Below the pieces are notes generated by a model. That model saw nothing but the letters and a program-made list of their open reading frames with translations, was not told where the DNA came from and searched no databases. From Campylobacteraceae bacterium (GTDB taxonomy: Bacteria > Campylobacterota > Campylobacteria > Campylobacterales > Campylobacteraceae): a stretch of DNA of 56,476 nucleotides. Of the stretch, positions 19,461 to 27,461 are shown piece by piece. Position 1 is the first letter of the stretch, and every line of letters begins with the position of its first letter. The DNA is taken from NCBI GenBank assembly GCA_031270285.1, contig JAISXY010000104.1:1-56476 (forward strand), in the 5' to 3' direction. The position numbers were made by a program, and so were the translations under genes.

Positions 19461-20385
19461 CATGAACCGAAACAAGCCTTGTATTGAAACGTTATAAGGT
19501 TGTAACAGAAACGTTACTTAATAGGTCATGAACCGAAACAAGCCTTGTATTGAAACTCCGAGACCTTTTTAAGCGTGCGCGACGCAAACTATTCATGAAC
19601 CGAAACAAGCCTTGTATTGAAACTGCAGGAATGGTGCGAAGAGATATTAAGAACGATAGACATGAACCGAAACAAGCCTTGTATTGAAACCTTGTAGCGT
19701 TTCCTATAGGTTTTGTGCAAAGTGCATGAACCGAAACAAGCCTTGTATTGAAACGCGGGCGTGATAACAGACATAAGGGAGTTTGCAGCCATGAACCGAA
19801 ACAAGCCTTGTATTGAAACGAAAACGCAGATATAAGAATCAGGATAAATAGTAATACATGAACCGAAACAAGCCTTGTATTGAAACTCTAACTCTCCATA
19901 ACATTCCAACAACTCTTTTTCACATGAACCGAAACAAGCCTTGTATTGAAACTGCTCGTGTCAAGAGATGTTTTTGCGTTCATAAGAGACATGAACCGAA
20001 ACAAGCCTTGTATTGAAACCGCAAAGCATTAAAGCAGAAGCGAGCAATGCAGAGCCATGAACCGAAACAAGCCTTGTATTGAAACAAACAAAAAAGATAA
20101 TAGCAGGCACGCTTGCGAGCCATGAACCGAAACAAGCCTTGTATTGAAACCGAAAATTCCTAAAATTTTCTAAAAACTGATTAGACATGAACCGAAACAA
20201 GCCTTGTATTGAAACCAAAAGTTACAATTCCAGCTGAAGACCTTCCTATTTGCATGAACCGAAACAAGCCTTGTATTGAAATTGTATCAATTGGGAACGG
20301 ATCACCTCCTGTTACTTCCATGAACCGAAACAAGCCTTGTATTGAAATAGGAAAAAGGGGAAGAAATAGAAGAAATTCTAAACAC

Positions 20386-20637
20386 ATGAACCGAAACAAG
20401 CCTTGTAACAAAGAATTTGAAACCACATATCCAAAAAAATTATTTTGTTCCCCAAAATGCCTTAAAATTTCTAAAAACAAAGAAAAAATTGTTAAAATAT
20501 GTAAAGTATGCGGCAAGGAATTTGAAACCATATATTCCAAAAAATTATGCTGTTCAGAAGAATGTACGGCAACAGCAAAAAAAACTTATTTGAAAAATAG
20601 AAAGAGGTTAAAGAATGCAAAAAAAAACGATAAATAA
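20386..20637 (+). pseudogene. Zinc-ribbon protein gene fused to the last CRISPR repeat
   Basis: The frame starts at the ATG inside the final, cut CRISPR repeat and reads MNRNKPC from it, then continues into KEFETTYPKKLFCSPKC and a second, complete module CKVCGKEFETIYSKKLCCSEEC with a basic tail. The second module is a CxxC...CxxC zinc ribbon like those of small phage proteins. In the first module the leading Cys is missing, since the repeat supplies NKPC where CxxC is expected. The simplest reading is that the 5' end of a phage-type gene was replaced by the array. Whether the 83 aa product is made is doubtful; the open frame also runs upstream through two more repeats by chance. Confidence 0.5.
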
Positions 20638-20650
20638 GAAGGATTTGATA

Positions 20651-20851
20651 ATGAAAAAAGCTTTTTTTAAAATCAAAATAAATCATTCCGAGCTCGCAAA
20701 AGAGCTCGGAGTTTCTGTTTATACTGTTTACGGATATAAAGCCACCTCTCCCAAAAAATTAGCTTTAATGTTAGATGGGATGAAATGGCGGAAATATGTT
20801 AAACAGCATATGCAAGAGGAGGCAGAAAATGCAAAAAAAGCCGGTAAATGA
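20651..20851 (+). CDS. Small helix-turn-helix protein of a mobile element
   Basis: A 66 aa protein whose residues from about 12 to 38 (HSELAKELGVSVYTVYGYKA) form a Cro-like helix-turn-helix. AAGGA precedes the ATG by seven bases. It overlaps the start of the recombinase gene, so the two are likely one transcript, probably with a regulatory or excision-control role. It resembles phage repressor-like proteins only in general terms. A 9-bp perfect hairpin (20687-20710) lies in the coding region. Confidence 0.65.
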   Translation: MKKAFFKIKINHSELAKELGVSVYTVYGYKATSPKKLALMLDGMKWRKYVKQHMQEEAENAKKAGK

Positions 20852-21377
20852 GAGAGAATTTAATTTACTTATCTCTGCCGCAAAACAAAACAAGAGCCTG
20901 CAGAAGAGTACAAGAGAGAAGCTTATTACCGCTTACACGCTGCTATATTATACTGCGTGCAGGGCGGATGAGATAAGGCTATTTTCTGCAAGCGACATTC
21001 AAACCCTTGCGCAAAAAGGGGAATTAACTCTTGCAAAAGAGCGCACCAAAACAAAACGAGCGAGGATTATACGCGTATCGGACAGGGGCAGAGAAGCGAT
21101 AAGTAACTTGCAGGTAAAAGAGCCGTTTGAGAGCGCAAAAGGCGGCGTAATAGGGGCGGCGGCATTCAAACGCCTGCTAAACACGCATATTCACGCCGTA
21201 CTTGGAGAACATTACAGTTCTCATAGTTTCAGGGCGGGTGCAGCCACAAGGCTATGCTCACAAGGGCTTATAAAAGCCGCACAGATACATCTCGGGCATC
21301 GTTCAGCGGCTACGACATTAATATATCAAAGATTATCGGAGGCAGAGTTTAAGCAAGCATTAGAGAGGGCGTACTGA
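20829..21377 (+). CDS. Minimal tyrosine recombinase (integrase)
   Basis: A 182 aa protein with the whole catalytic set of tyrosine recombinases: Arg45 (TACRADEIR), Lys near 74-76 (ERTKTKR), His132-x-x-Arg135 (HSFR), His157 (LGHRS) and nucleophile Tyr166 (TTLIYQ). It lacks the usual N-terminal core-binding domain of about 100 residues, so it is a catalytic-domain-only form. GAGGAGG precedes the ATG. It sits at the border between the CRISPR array and the phage-type genes and is the best candidate for having moved this block. Confidence 0.85.
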   Translation: MQKKPVNEREFNLLISAAKQNKSLQKSTREKLITAYTLLYYTACRADEIRLFSASDIQTLAQKGELTLAKERTKTKRARIIRVSDRGREAISNLQVKEPFESAKGGVIGAAAFKRLLNTHIHAVLGEHYSSHSFRAGAATRLCSQGLIKAAQIHLGHRSAATTLIYQRLSEAEFKQALERAY

Positions 21378-21382
21378 ACCCT

Positions 21383-24094
21383 CTAAAAATTATTAAGATT
21401 AAATTTTGAAGAGCGTTCATACCCTTTGTATTTTTCCAAGTCAAGTCTGTATTTGTTTCTTATTTTGTCTTTTTCCTGCCAAGTTTCAGCTTCTTTAATC
21501 TCCTTTTTTTGTTTATTCAAGATAGCGCTTACCTTCGCCGCAGCCTCTTTTTGTGCATTAAAATTTCTCACACCGAAAGCTCTCGCTGCTATCTCGCCAA
21601 CACCCATCTCTTCATCATAATAGTTCATCGGCGGGTTGATGCCGGTAACATATCCTACACTTTGCTGTGCGTACCTGCCAAGTGTTAAAGGGGGAAGATA
21701 ATTCTTTGCCATTTCCGTAGTGCGCTTAAAAATTCTTGTAGAAATGTCGTCATCTTCTTTTTCTATTTTATATCCCAGAGGACTTTTGCCGCCCGCGATA
21801 TTTATTAAACCGTTTAAAAATCCGCCCTGCAATTCAAATCCGTCAAATCCGTCAAATCGGAAAGCCGGCACAAGACGTCCTGCGTTAAAGTACCAGCCGT
21901 TGCTTACCTTAATCCAGCTATCTGCCCCGAAAGCATTAACATACCACTTGTTAGCCGCCCATTTAGGTTTATAAGCATTTTTTTTGTCATTGTCTCCGAA
22001 CCATGCAGAGCCTCCCGCCCCTACCAAAGCCGCTTGTAACACTGCAAACCTAAAAGGGTGTTTGGCTATTGTTTTTATAACCATTGGCGTGGAACGGTAA
22101 GTATAACCTAAAAAAGGCATTAAGCCTGTCTTATCAAGCATTCGCACAAAGGCAGGCAGCGGAGTGGCATAATTAACATAAGCCTCTTTTGCAGCCCTTG
22201 CGGCAACTTCATCGCTCACGCCCTGCCTTGTAAGCTTGTCAAAATGCGCTATCTTAAACAGTAAATCCTCCCAACCGTAAGCCTTACGCATAAAATCACC
22301 CGCCTTGCTTCCCTCAGCCATGTAAACATTTTTCAAAATAACGCTTGCAAGGCCGTCGCCTTTTTCAAGTTTTATATTTTTAAAATTATCCTCAAAGTCC
22401 CCGAGTTTGCTTACTATCCCTTGTGCGTGCGCTCTTTGTACAAGCGTATCAAAAGCCGCTTTATCCGTAGCACACAGTTTAATCGTTCTTGCTACGGCGC
22501 GCATATCGCCGTGTAAAAAACTTAAAAATAAGTTTGAACCGAAGTTATAAAGGTGTGTAGTGGGGTTTTTTACCGTAACATTGACCTTAATATGGTCCAT
22601 AATAGGATACAAAACATTCTCCAAAAAAGAGAGATTTTCTTTTAATATTTTTGCTCCTCTAATGGCATCCGAAATTTCGCGTGGGACATATTTACCGCCT
22701 AAAGCTCCGTATTTCATTATGCCGCCACCGATAGTCTCATCGCTCATTCTTACAGAGCCTTCAAACTCTGCATCCTTGCCGTAGCGGTCGGCAACCTGTT
22801 TCAAAAAGTTTGCTTTTACAAGTTGAACCCTCTGTTCTGCGATAGTATTAGGGACGACGATAGAGCTGTCCTCTATCATTTCAAGGGCTATTCTTTTATC
22901 GTAAGTTAAGTCCTTTCGCGCTTTGTATTTTTTGCTGAAATATGACGCTATAATTCCCTGCTTCTCTTCATAATGCTGCTTGTAATACCGTTTTAGATAG
23001 TCGTCAATTTTATATTTTTCCTTCAATGCACCCGCCTTGATAAGCGCTTCGGCATTATCGTCTATCATTTTTCTGATATTATTATATAAAGCTTCCAAAT
23101 GTTTGGGCAAATCGTTCGGGTCCATATCTCCGCCAAGAGCCTTATGAAGTGTTACTTTATCTTCAGGCGTCAAAAGCTTTTCAAGCGCTTCTCTCCTGTT
23201 TGCAGCCTGAGAGTATATCTGTCTTGTTGTATTTCTGAAATTTTCAACCATTTCCCCGATTTCTTCAAAAGTCTTGGGAAGGGTTACAAAACTATCCCCG
23301 AATGCTTTTCTTAAAGCACCTTTCGTGGGTTTTTGAGCAGCATTCATTACTGCTTTGTCTGCCTTGTGCAGTATTTTGCCAAACTTATTAAAAAAACTAT
23401 CAACTTGATTTTGCCACAATGATTGTGGTATAATATCATTCACAGGAGCGTTTCGGACGTTAAGAAGCTGGAGGGGCAAGTTTTTACTTGTTGCATCAAG
23501 CGCCTGTGTTTTAACATCTATCCAGTTCAGCGCATTACCTTTATAAGCTTTCCAATCTTCAGATGTTACTTTTGCTTTAAACATTGTTTTAGGAGCAAGA
23601 GAAGGTATTTTGCTGTTTTTGGCACGACTTCTTACCTCTTCAACAATATAAACAGTTTCATCATAGCGTTTTAGATATGCTATAGCATTTAATCCTTGCT
23701 TGGTTTTTGTCTGCGCTATCTTGTCGGGATTAGTTACAATATCCTCATATTTTAGCATATCATTTTCAGTAATGGGTCTATGGTCGTTTGGGTTTTTCAT
23801 ATGCTCATCTCTGATATGAATAAAACCATCTCTTGTTATTATTCTTGTAAACCCCCTAATATTAAATCCGAAGTTTTTTGCTACTATATCAGCAAAACTA
23901 TCATCAATTTTTCCTATTTCAATAACAGGTTCTACTTCATTAAGAGGTTTATTTATAACTTTGTTAAAAAAATCCCTTATCCTCTCCCCATTCTTTGTTT
24001 TCGGTAGAGGCTGTGGTTCTAAATTATCTCCCAGATTATCTAGTACTTGCTGGCTTTTTATTAAAGCTTTTTTACCGAAGCATTTTATTTTCAT
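21383..24094 (-). CDS. Large phage-type protein with N-terminal nuclease-like domain
   Basis: A roughly 903 aa protein. Residues about 60-180 resemble the phage Barnase-EndoU-ColicinE5/D-RelE-like nuclease family: DGFIHIRDEH (His95, His100), an ENDMLKYEDIVTNPDKI helix and a C-terminal strand region ending SLAPKTMFK. The middle is helical; residues about 470-760 (KYVPREISDAIRG, NPTTHLYNFGSN, LPAFVRMLDKTGLMPFLGYTYRSTP) look like the large polyvalent protein domains found in phage proteins carried with the DNA. The start overlaps the 931 aa gene end; the ATG at 24094 fits its GAGGAG better than 24100. Probably a virion-delivered effector; function is inference. Confidence 0.6.
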   Translation of the reverse strand: MKIKCFGKKALIKSQQVLDNLGDNLEPQPLPKTKNGERIRDFFNKVINKPLNEVEPVIEIGKIDDSFADIVAKNFGFNIRGFTRIITRDGFIHIRDEHMKNPNDHRPITENDMLKYEDIVTNPDKIAQTKTKQGLNAIAYLKRYDETVYIVEEVRSRAKNSKIPSLAPKTMFKAKVTSEDWKAYKGNALNWIDVKTQALDATSKNLPLQLLNVRNAPVNDIIPQSLWQNQVDSFFNKFGKILHKADKAVMNAAQKPTKGALRKAFGDSFVTLPKTFEEIGEMVENFRNTTRQIYSQAANRREALEKLLTPEDKVTLHKALGGDMDPNDLPKHLEALYNNIRKMIDDNAEALIKAGALKEKYKIDDYLKRYYKQHYEEKQGIIASYFSKKYKARKDLTYDKRIALEMIEDSSIVVPNTIAEQRVQLVKANFLKQVADRYGKDAEFEGSVRMSDETIGGGIMKYGALGGKYVPREISDAIRGAKILKENLSFLENVLYPIMDHIKVNVTVKNPTTHLYNFGSNLFLSFLHGDMRAVARTIKLCATDKAAFDTLVQRAHAQGIVSKLGDFEDNFKNIKLEKGDGLASVILKNVYMAEGSKAGDFMRKAYGWEDLLFKIAHFDKLTRQGVSDEVAARAAKEAYVNYATPLPAFVRMLDKTGLMPFLGYTYRSTPMVIKTIAKHPFRFAVLQAALVGAGGSAWFGDNDKKNAYKPKWAANKWYVNAFGADSWIKVSNGWYFNAGRLVPAFRFDGFDGFELQGGFLNGLINIAGGKSPLGYKIEKEDDDISTRIFKRTTEMAKNYLPPLTLGRYAQQSVGYVTGINPPMNYYDEEMGVGEIAARAFGVRNFNAQKEAAAKVSAILNKQKKEIKEAETWQEKDKIRNKYRLDLEKYKGYERSSKFNLNNF
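21389..21407. repeat. 19-bp direct repeat, left copy
   Basis: ATTATTAAGATTAAATTTT occurs here and at 27027-27045. Both copies are coding on the minus strand in the same frame and read KFNLNN. This copy is 12 bases after the recombinase stop codon. Confidence 0.7.
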
Positions 24095-26889
24095 CAGCAT
24101 AACTCCTCAAACTCGGTTATTGTCTCACCTTTTTCATTCACTCGTGTGTCCTCAAATTCCTTAAGCTTCGCTCTCGCACTGTCAAGTTCGGCTTGAGCAT
24201 TTTTAACATTCTCTTTGTATGCCGAGAGTTTCTTCTCGTTTTCGTTAAGCGCTGTTTTAAGCTTTTTAAGTTTGTCAGACTCTTTTTTGGGCAAATGTTC
24301 TATTCTATATTTATTGCCTTCAATATCACTCTCTTTATAATTAATATCTTTGTTTGCCTCTTCAAGTCTTTCTTCGGCAATCTTTATCTCTTTTTCTATT
24401 CTTTCTCGTTCTATTTGGTTTTTAAGCTCTGACTTCTTAACAGGGTCTTTCTCCGCTTTTATAGCCATATCTTCAAGCTTTGATAAAAAGTCCTCTGTTT
24501 TTGCTTCGGGCTTGTCTGCCGGATACAGCTCGTCTATCCAACTCTTCGTTTCGGGGTTGGGCTCGGCGCTGTTAAGTTCTTGCTTTCTTTGTTCTATAAT
24601 GCTTGCGTACTTGTCATAAGTTGCCCTGTCTATATTTTGCAGGGCGCGTTTGGCTCTCTCTTCTGCACTGCTGTCAACTGCGCCGCGTCCCGCTTCAAGT
24701 CCGCTTTTAGGGTCGTAAATGACTATCTCATCACCCTCTTTAACTCTTGCAAAGTCAAATTTATTGCTCTTATCCGTAATGATTGTCGCTCTTCTGCCGT
24801 TGATTGTTTTACCGTCAACGCCTGTAAAAGTTACTTCATTTGGGTTGCCACCTGCCTTTATTATGGCATAGTTGTCAAGGATTTTTTTAACTGTTTCATC
24901 ATATTTTTTTCTTCCGAACTTCTCAAGTATGGTTTTTAACTCTTCAAGCGTTGATTTTTTTGTTTTAAAATTATTCGTTATACGAAACCCAGTTGCTATA
25001 TCCTCCGCTTGCCAATATCCGCTCTCGTCCTTTCTAACGGCAAAATCAATATCCTCAAAATCTTTAGCGGTTGTTTTTACACGCTCGCCTATCTTTTTTT
25101 CAAACGTAAAACTCTCCATAGGGAGATACTCATACTCCACCTCTTTTTTTTTAAGTGTAGTTTCTGTCTCCACCAGTGGAGTTTCGGCTTCCTGAGTTGT
25201 TTCGGTTTTTGCAACAACTGGTTCATCAGCCTTTGGAGTTGTCTCCTCTGCCTTTACTTTTTCTTTTTGTTGTGTCTTTTTTGCTTCGGGAGCTGTTTTT
25301 GATTGTTTATTGAGCGGTCCTAAATCCATTTTAGCGGCAGCATCGTCCGCTCCCTTTTCTACTATTTTTTTATAAATATAGTCTTTGGCTATATTTATAT
25401 CTTTATTTCCGTAACTCTGCGTAAAAACACCCGCGCTTTCGTCATTAAAGCCAAGCTCACGAAGCCTCTCAAAAAGCTGGTCTGGAGTGCGCATGCCGTT
25501 TTGTATCTCATTTTCAAGCATTGGGATTATTTTTACTCCGGTTGCTCGCGGGTTTACTTCTATCCCATCATTAATCCACTGACTTAACCGTATCATTTCG
25601 GGAGTCGGCTTATTGTTTACGCTCACAAGTTGGTTTATCTGCTCCATGCTAAATTTTGGGAACTTGTTCATGTATTGCTGTACAAGTTCTACGTCTTTTG
25701 TGTAAGCGTTGATGGAGTTTTCTTCAGCGGTAACGATAGTGGCTCTTGTTTGTGCGAGTTCATCGCCAAGCGTGCGCAAAGTCTTAATGGTTTCAACGCT
25801 TAGCGTGTACTCTTTAAGTGCGGCATATGTCTCATCGTCAAGCACAGAACTCTTCTCTACACCGCTCTCAATCTCATTCAGCACAGCAAGCGTTGAGCGT
25901 GTATCATATCCTTCCATAAAAGTATTAACCGCCGTTTTCGTATCTATATTTTCCATATTCGTAAACAATGGGTCGTTTTCTGAAATATCTTGAAGTATTT
26001 TTTGTCTCTCTTCGGGAGTTTTGGCATTAAGAATCCTACCGAGAAGTGCGTCTTGTTGTTCAGGGCTATAACCTATATTGGCAGAAAGCTTCGCTATTTT
26101 TCCTAAAATCTCCTCTTTTTGTTCGGGCGCAGCGCTCTCAAGCTGTTTTTTTAATGAGTTTACCTTAAGTTTGTATGCGCCGTAAAACGCTCCGAAAAAC
26201 AACTCTCCGAACGCCGCTCCTCCCACGCCGCTTACGGCGCTATTCTTTAAAACATCTATCCCCTTATCGTCCATAGATAAAGAGTAAGCTCCTCCCGAAA
26301 TCGCTCCGCCCAAAAAGTTCAGTCCGACTCGCTTGAGTATGCCGACAGAACCGCCGCCGACAACATTAAGGGGGTCAACCATACTGCCCGCAAACTCGGC
26401 GCCCGTTGCAGCCCACGGCATCTTGCCTGTTGTTTGCTTCCATAATGCCTCTTCGGCTCTATGTGCCTGCTGATAATCATAAAGCCCTTTTGATGCGTCA
26501 GAGGCATTTTCTATAGAAAACGGATGTGTACCGGGCGCTATTCCGGATTTTCTGTAAATTTCAGCCGCTTCCTCTTTCGTCGGTTTAAGCCTTCCTTGTT
26601 TAAGGGCGTTGGCGTAAAATTCTTTGGTAAACCTGCCACTGTTATATACTCCATCCACAAGCCTGTTTATCCAAAGCGGAGCTGATGTTATCCCCGCGCC
26701 AAAGCCTCTTTGAAGCCGCCCTGTAAATGTATCAAAGTCGCTTATGTTCTTTGGATTGTATTTTGGGTTTTTTTGGAGGGCATATTGCTGCTGTGCATAG
26801 TCAGCAATCTCTTCTTCGCTTGCTCCCTGTTCAAGGAGAGTGTTTATCACATCATCACCCAAAAAAGTTCGAGGAGTAAAGTCTGCCAT
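24094..26889 (-). CDS. Large phage-type structural or delivered protein
   Basis: A 931 aa protein. The N-terminus (MADFTPRTFLGDDVINTLLEQGASEEEIADYAQQQ) and a following glycine-rich membrane-active segment (about residues 170-245, GGGSVGILKRVGLNFLGG...GAAFGELFFGAFYG) are typical of long phage proteins injected with DNA. The middle has helices; residues about 555-600 are a Glu/Lys/Thr-rich linker; a small alpha-beta domain follows (DFAVRKDESGYWQAEDIATGFRIT), and the C-terminal 120 residues form coiled coil. No enzymatic motif was recognised. It is coupled by overlap to the genes on both sides, so all three act together. Confidence 0.55.
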   Translation of the reverse strand: MADFTPRTFLGDDVINTLLEQGASEEEIADYAQQQYALQKNPKYNPKNISDFDTFTGRLQRGFGAGITSAPLWINRLVDGVYNSGRFTKEFYANALKQGRLKPTKEEAAEIYRKSGIAPGTHPFSIENASDASKGLYDYQQAHRAEEALWKQTTGKMPWAATGAEFAGSMVDPLNVVGGGSVGILKRVGLNFLGGAISGGAYSLSMDDKGIDVLKNSAVSGVGGAAFGELFFGAFYGAYKLKVNSLKKQLESAAPEQKEEILGKIAKLSANIGYSPEQQDALLGRILNAKTPEERQKILQDISENDPLFTNMENIDTKTAVNTFMEGYDTRSTLAVLNEIESGVEKSSVLDDETYAALKEYTLSVETIKTLRTLGDELAQTRATIVTAEENSINAYTKDVELVQQYMNKFPKFSMEQINQLVSVNNKPTPEMIRLSQWINDGIEVNPRATGVKIIPMLENEIQNGMRTPDQLFERLRELGFNDESAGVFTQSYGNKDINIAKDYIYKKIVEKGADDAAAKMDLGPLNKQSKTAPEAKKTQQKEKVKAEETTPKADEPVVAKTETTQEAETPLVETETTLKKKEVEYEYLPMESFTFEKKIGERVKTTAKDFEDIDFAVRKDESGYWQAEDIATGFRITNNFKTKKSTLEELKTILEKFGRKKYDETVKKILDNYAIIKAGGNPNEVTFTGVDGKTINGRRATIITDKSNKFDFARVKEGDEIVIYDPKSGLEAGRGAVDSSAEERAKRALQNIDRATYDKYASIIEQRKQELNSAEPNPETKSWIDELYPADKPEAKTEDFLSKLEDMAIKAEKDPVKKSELKNQIERERIEKEIKIAEERLEEANKDINYKESDIEGNKYRIEHLPKKESDKLKKLKTALNENEKKLSAYKENVKNAQAELDSARAKLKEFEDTRVNEKGETITEFEELC

Positions 26890-27242
26890 TATCTGTCCTT
26901 AAGTTGCTTGTCAAGCGGCGATGCCGACGAAGCACCGCTCTTGTTTTTATTTATGGAGTTATATACTTGTTTAAGACTGTAAGCAGAGGGCAATGCAAAA
27001 GGTGGAATAAGAAACGCTTTTGCTGCATTATTAAGATTAAATTTTATGTTGGTGTTTTCCCTGCTCGTATCTTTTTCTTGTACTTTATATATTTTGCTAT
27101 CGTTTTCCTTGTAAACGGGGTTTACGGAATAATATATAACATTGTCTTTTATATGCGGGATAAGAAAATCATCTTTTAAATTAAGCTGTTTCAAAATGGC
27201 CGGATTAATATACTTTTTGCCGTTACTGCTCTCATAAAACAT
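26889..27242 (-). CDS. Small protein leading the phage-type three-gene unit
   Basis: A 117 aa protein not recognised from any family. It begins MFYESSNGKKYINPAILKQLNLKDDFLIPHIKDNVIYY, has a short hydrophobic stretch near residue 80 (AFLIPPFALPSAY) and a charged C-terminus. Its stop overlaps the start of the 931 aa gene (TAATG), so it is the first gene of that transcript. The peptide KFNLNN in it is repeated, at DNA level too, at the C-terminus of the 905 aa protein. Confidence 0.5.
   Translation of the reverse strand: MFYESSNGKKYINPAILKQLNLKDDFLIPHIKDNVIYYSVNPVYKENDSKIYKVQEKDTSRENTNIKFNLNNAAKAFLIPPFALPSAYSLKQVYNSINKNKSGASSASPLDKQLKDR
27027..27045. repeat. 19-bp direct repeat, right copy
   Basis: Exact copy of the 19 bases at 21389-21407, 5.6 kb away in the same orientation, bracketing the two giant genes. 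Confidence 0.7.
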
Positions 27243-27323
27243 TTTTTTAAATCTTCAAAGACTGTCTAATATTTTTATATCCGCTTCAGTCGTTTTTATG
27301 ATCGAATAACCGCCGTTTTCTTG

Positions 27324-27353
27324 CATGAACCAAAACAAGCGTTGCGCTGAAAT
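27324..27353 (+). repeat. Orphan degenerate CRISPR repeat
   Basis: Thirty bases beginning CATGAACC and continuing AAAACAAGC match the array repeat at 24 of 30 positions, in the same orientation. It lies 6.9 kb right of the array, immediately beyond the phage-type block. Chance similarity at this level is very unlikely. No second repeat is seen beside it. The remaining 216-base gap up to the LRR gene holds nothing else recognisable. Confidence 0.75.
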
Positions 27354-27461
27354 TTAAGAGCCATTTTTGTTGTCATAATAACGGCTGGACATATACGGCA
27401 TATTACTTAAAATTGAGGATATTTATGTTAATATTTTAAAATTTTAAAAAAGGATTGCTTG

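Larger units (their letters stand above)
15295..20407 (+). CRISPR. CRISPR array, 78 repeats of 30 bases, about 77 spacers
   Basis: Repeats begin CATGAACCGAAAC and end CTTGTATTGAAAC; the unit length is 64-69 bases, so spacers are 34-39 bases. The inner ACAAG-C-CTTGT forms a small hairpin and the 3' end ATTGAAAC is the eight-base crRNA handle typical of type I-B and type III repeats, which fixes transcription as left to right. Nearly all repeats are identical. Exceptions are an A-to-C change in the handle at 15890-15919, changes near the 5' end at 18140 and 18405, C-to-T at the last base at 20253 and 20319, and a final repeat (20385-20407) cut after 23 bases. This decay at the right is the usual sign of the old end. 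No cas gene is found on either side within the window, so Cas proteins must act from elsewhere. Several spacers are related to each other (see findings). Confidence 0.98.

Noticed and set aside
15204-20218. Many open frames on the minus strand with repeated FNTRLVSVH, QYKACFGSC or IQGLFRFM peptides
   Set aside because: These are translations of the CRISPR repeats in three frames, not proteins.
20209-20385. Upstream extension of the zinc-ribbon frame through two further CRISPR repeats
   Set aside because: It stays open only because the last spacers have suitable length and no stop; the sequence is repeat and spacer.
15295-20407. Spacers directed at the phage-type block in this same window
   Set aside because: By eye I saw no spacer with a clear match to 20408-27242, but the comparison was not exhaustive, so no claim is made.
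21426-26982. Several plus-strand frames of 60-120 codons opposite the giant genes
   Set aside because: They are shadows of long minus-strand genes, lack ribosome sites and show no domain.
27459-27461. TTG start for the LRR gene
   Set aside because: The next codon is ATG with better spacing from AAGGA.
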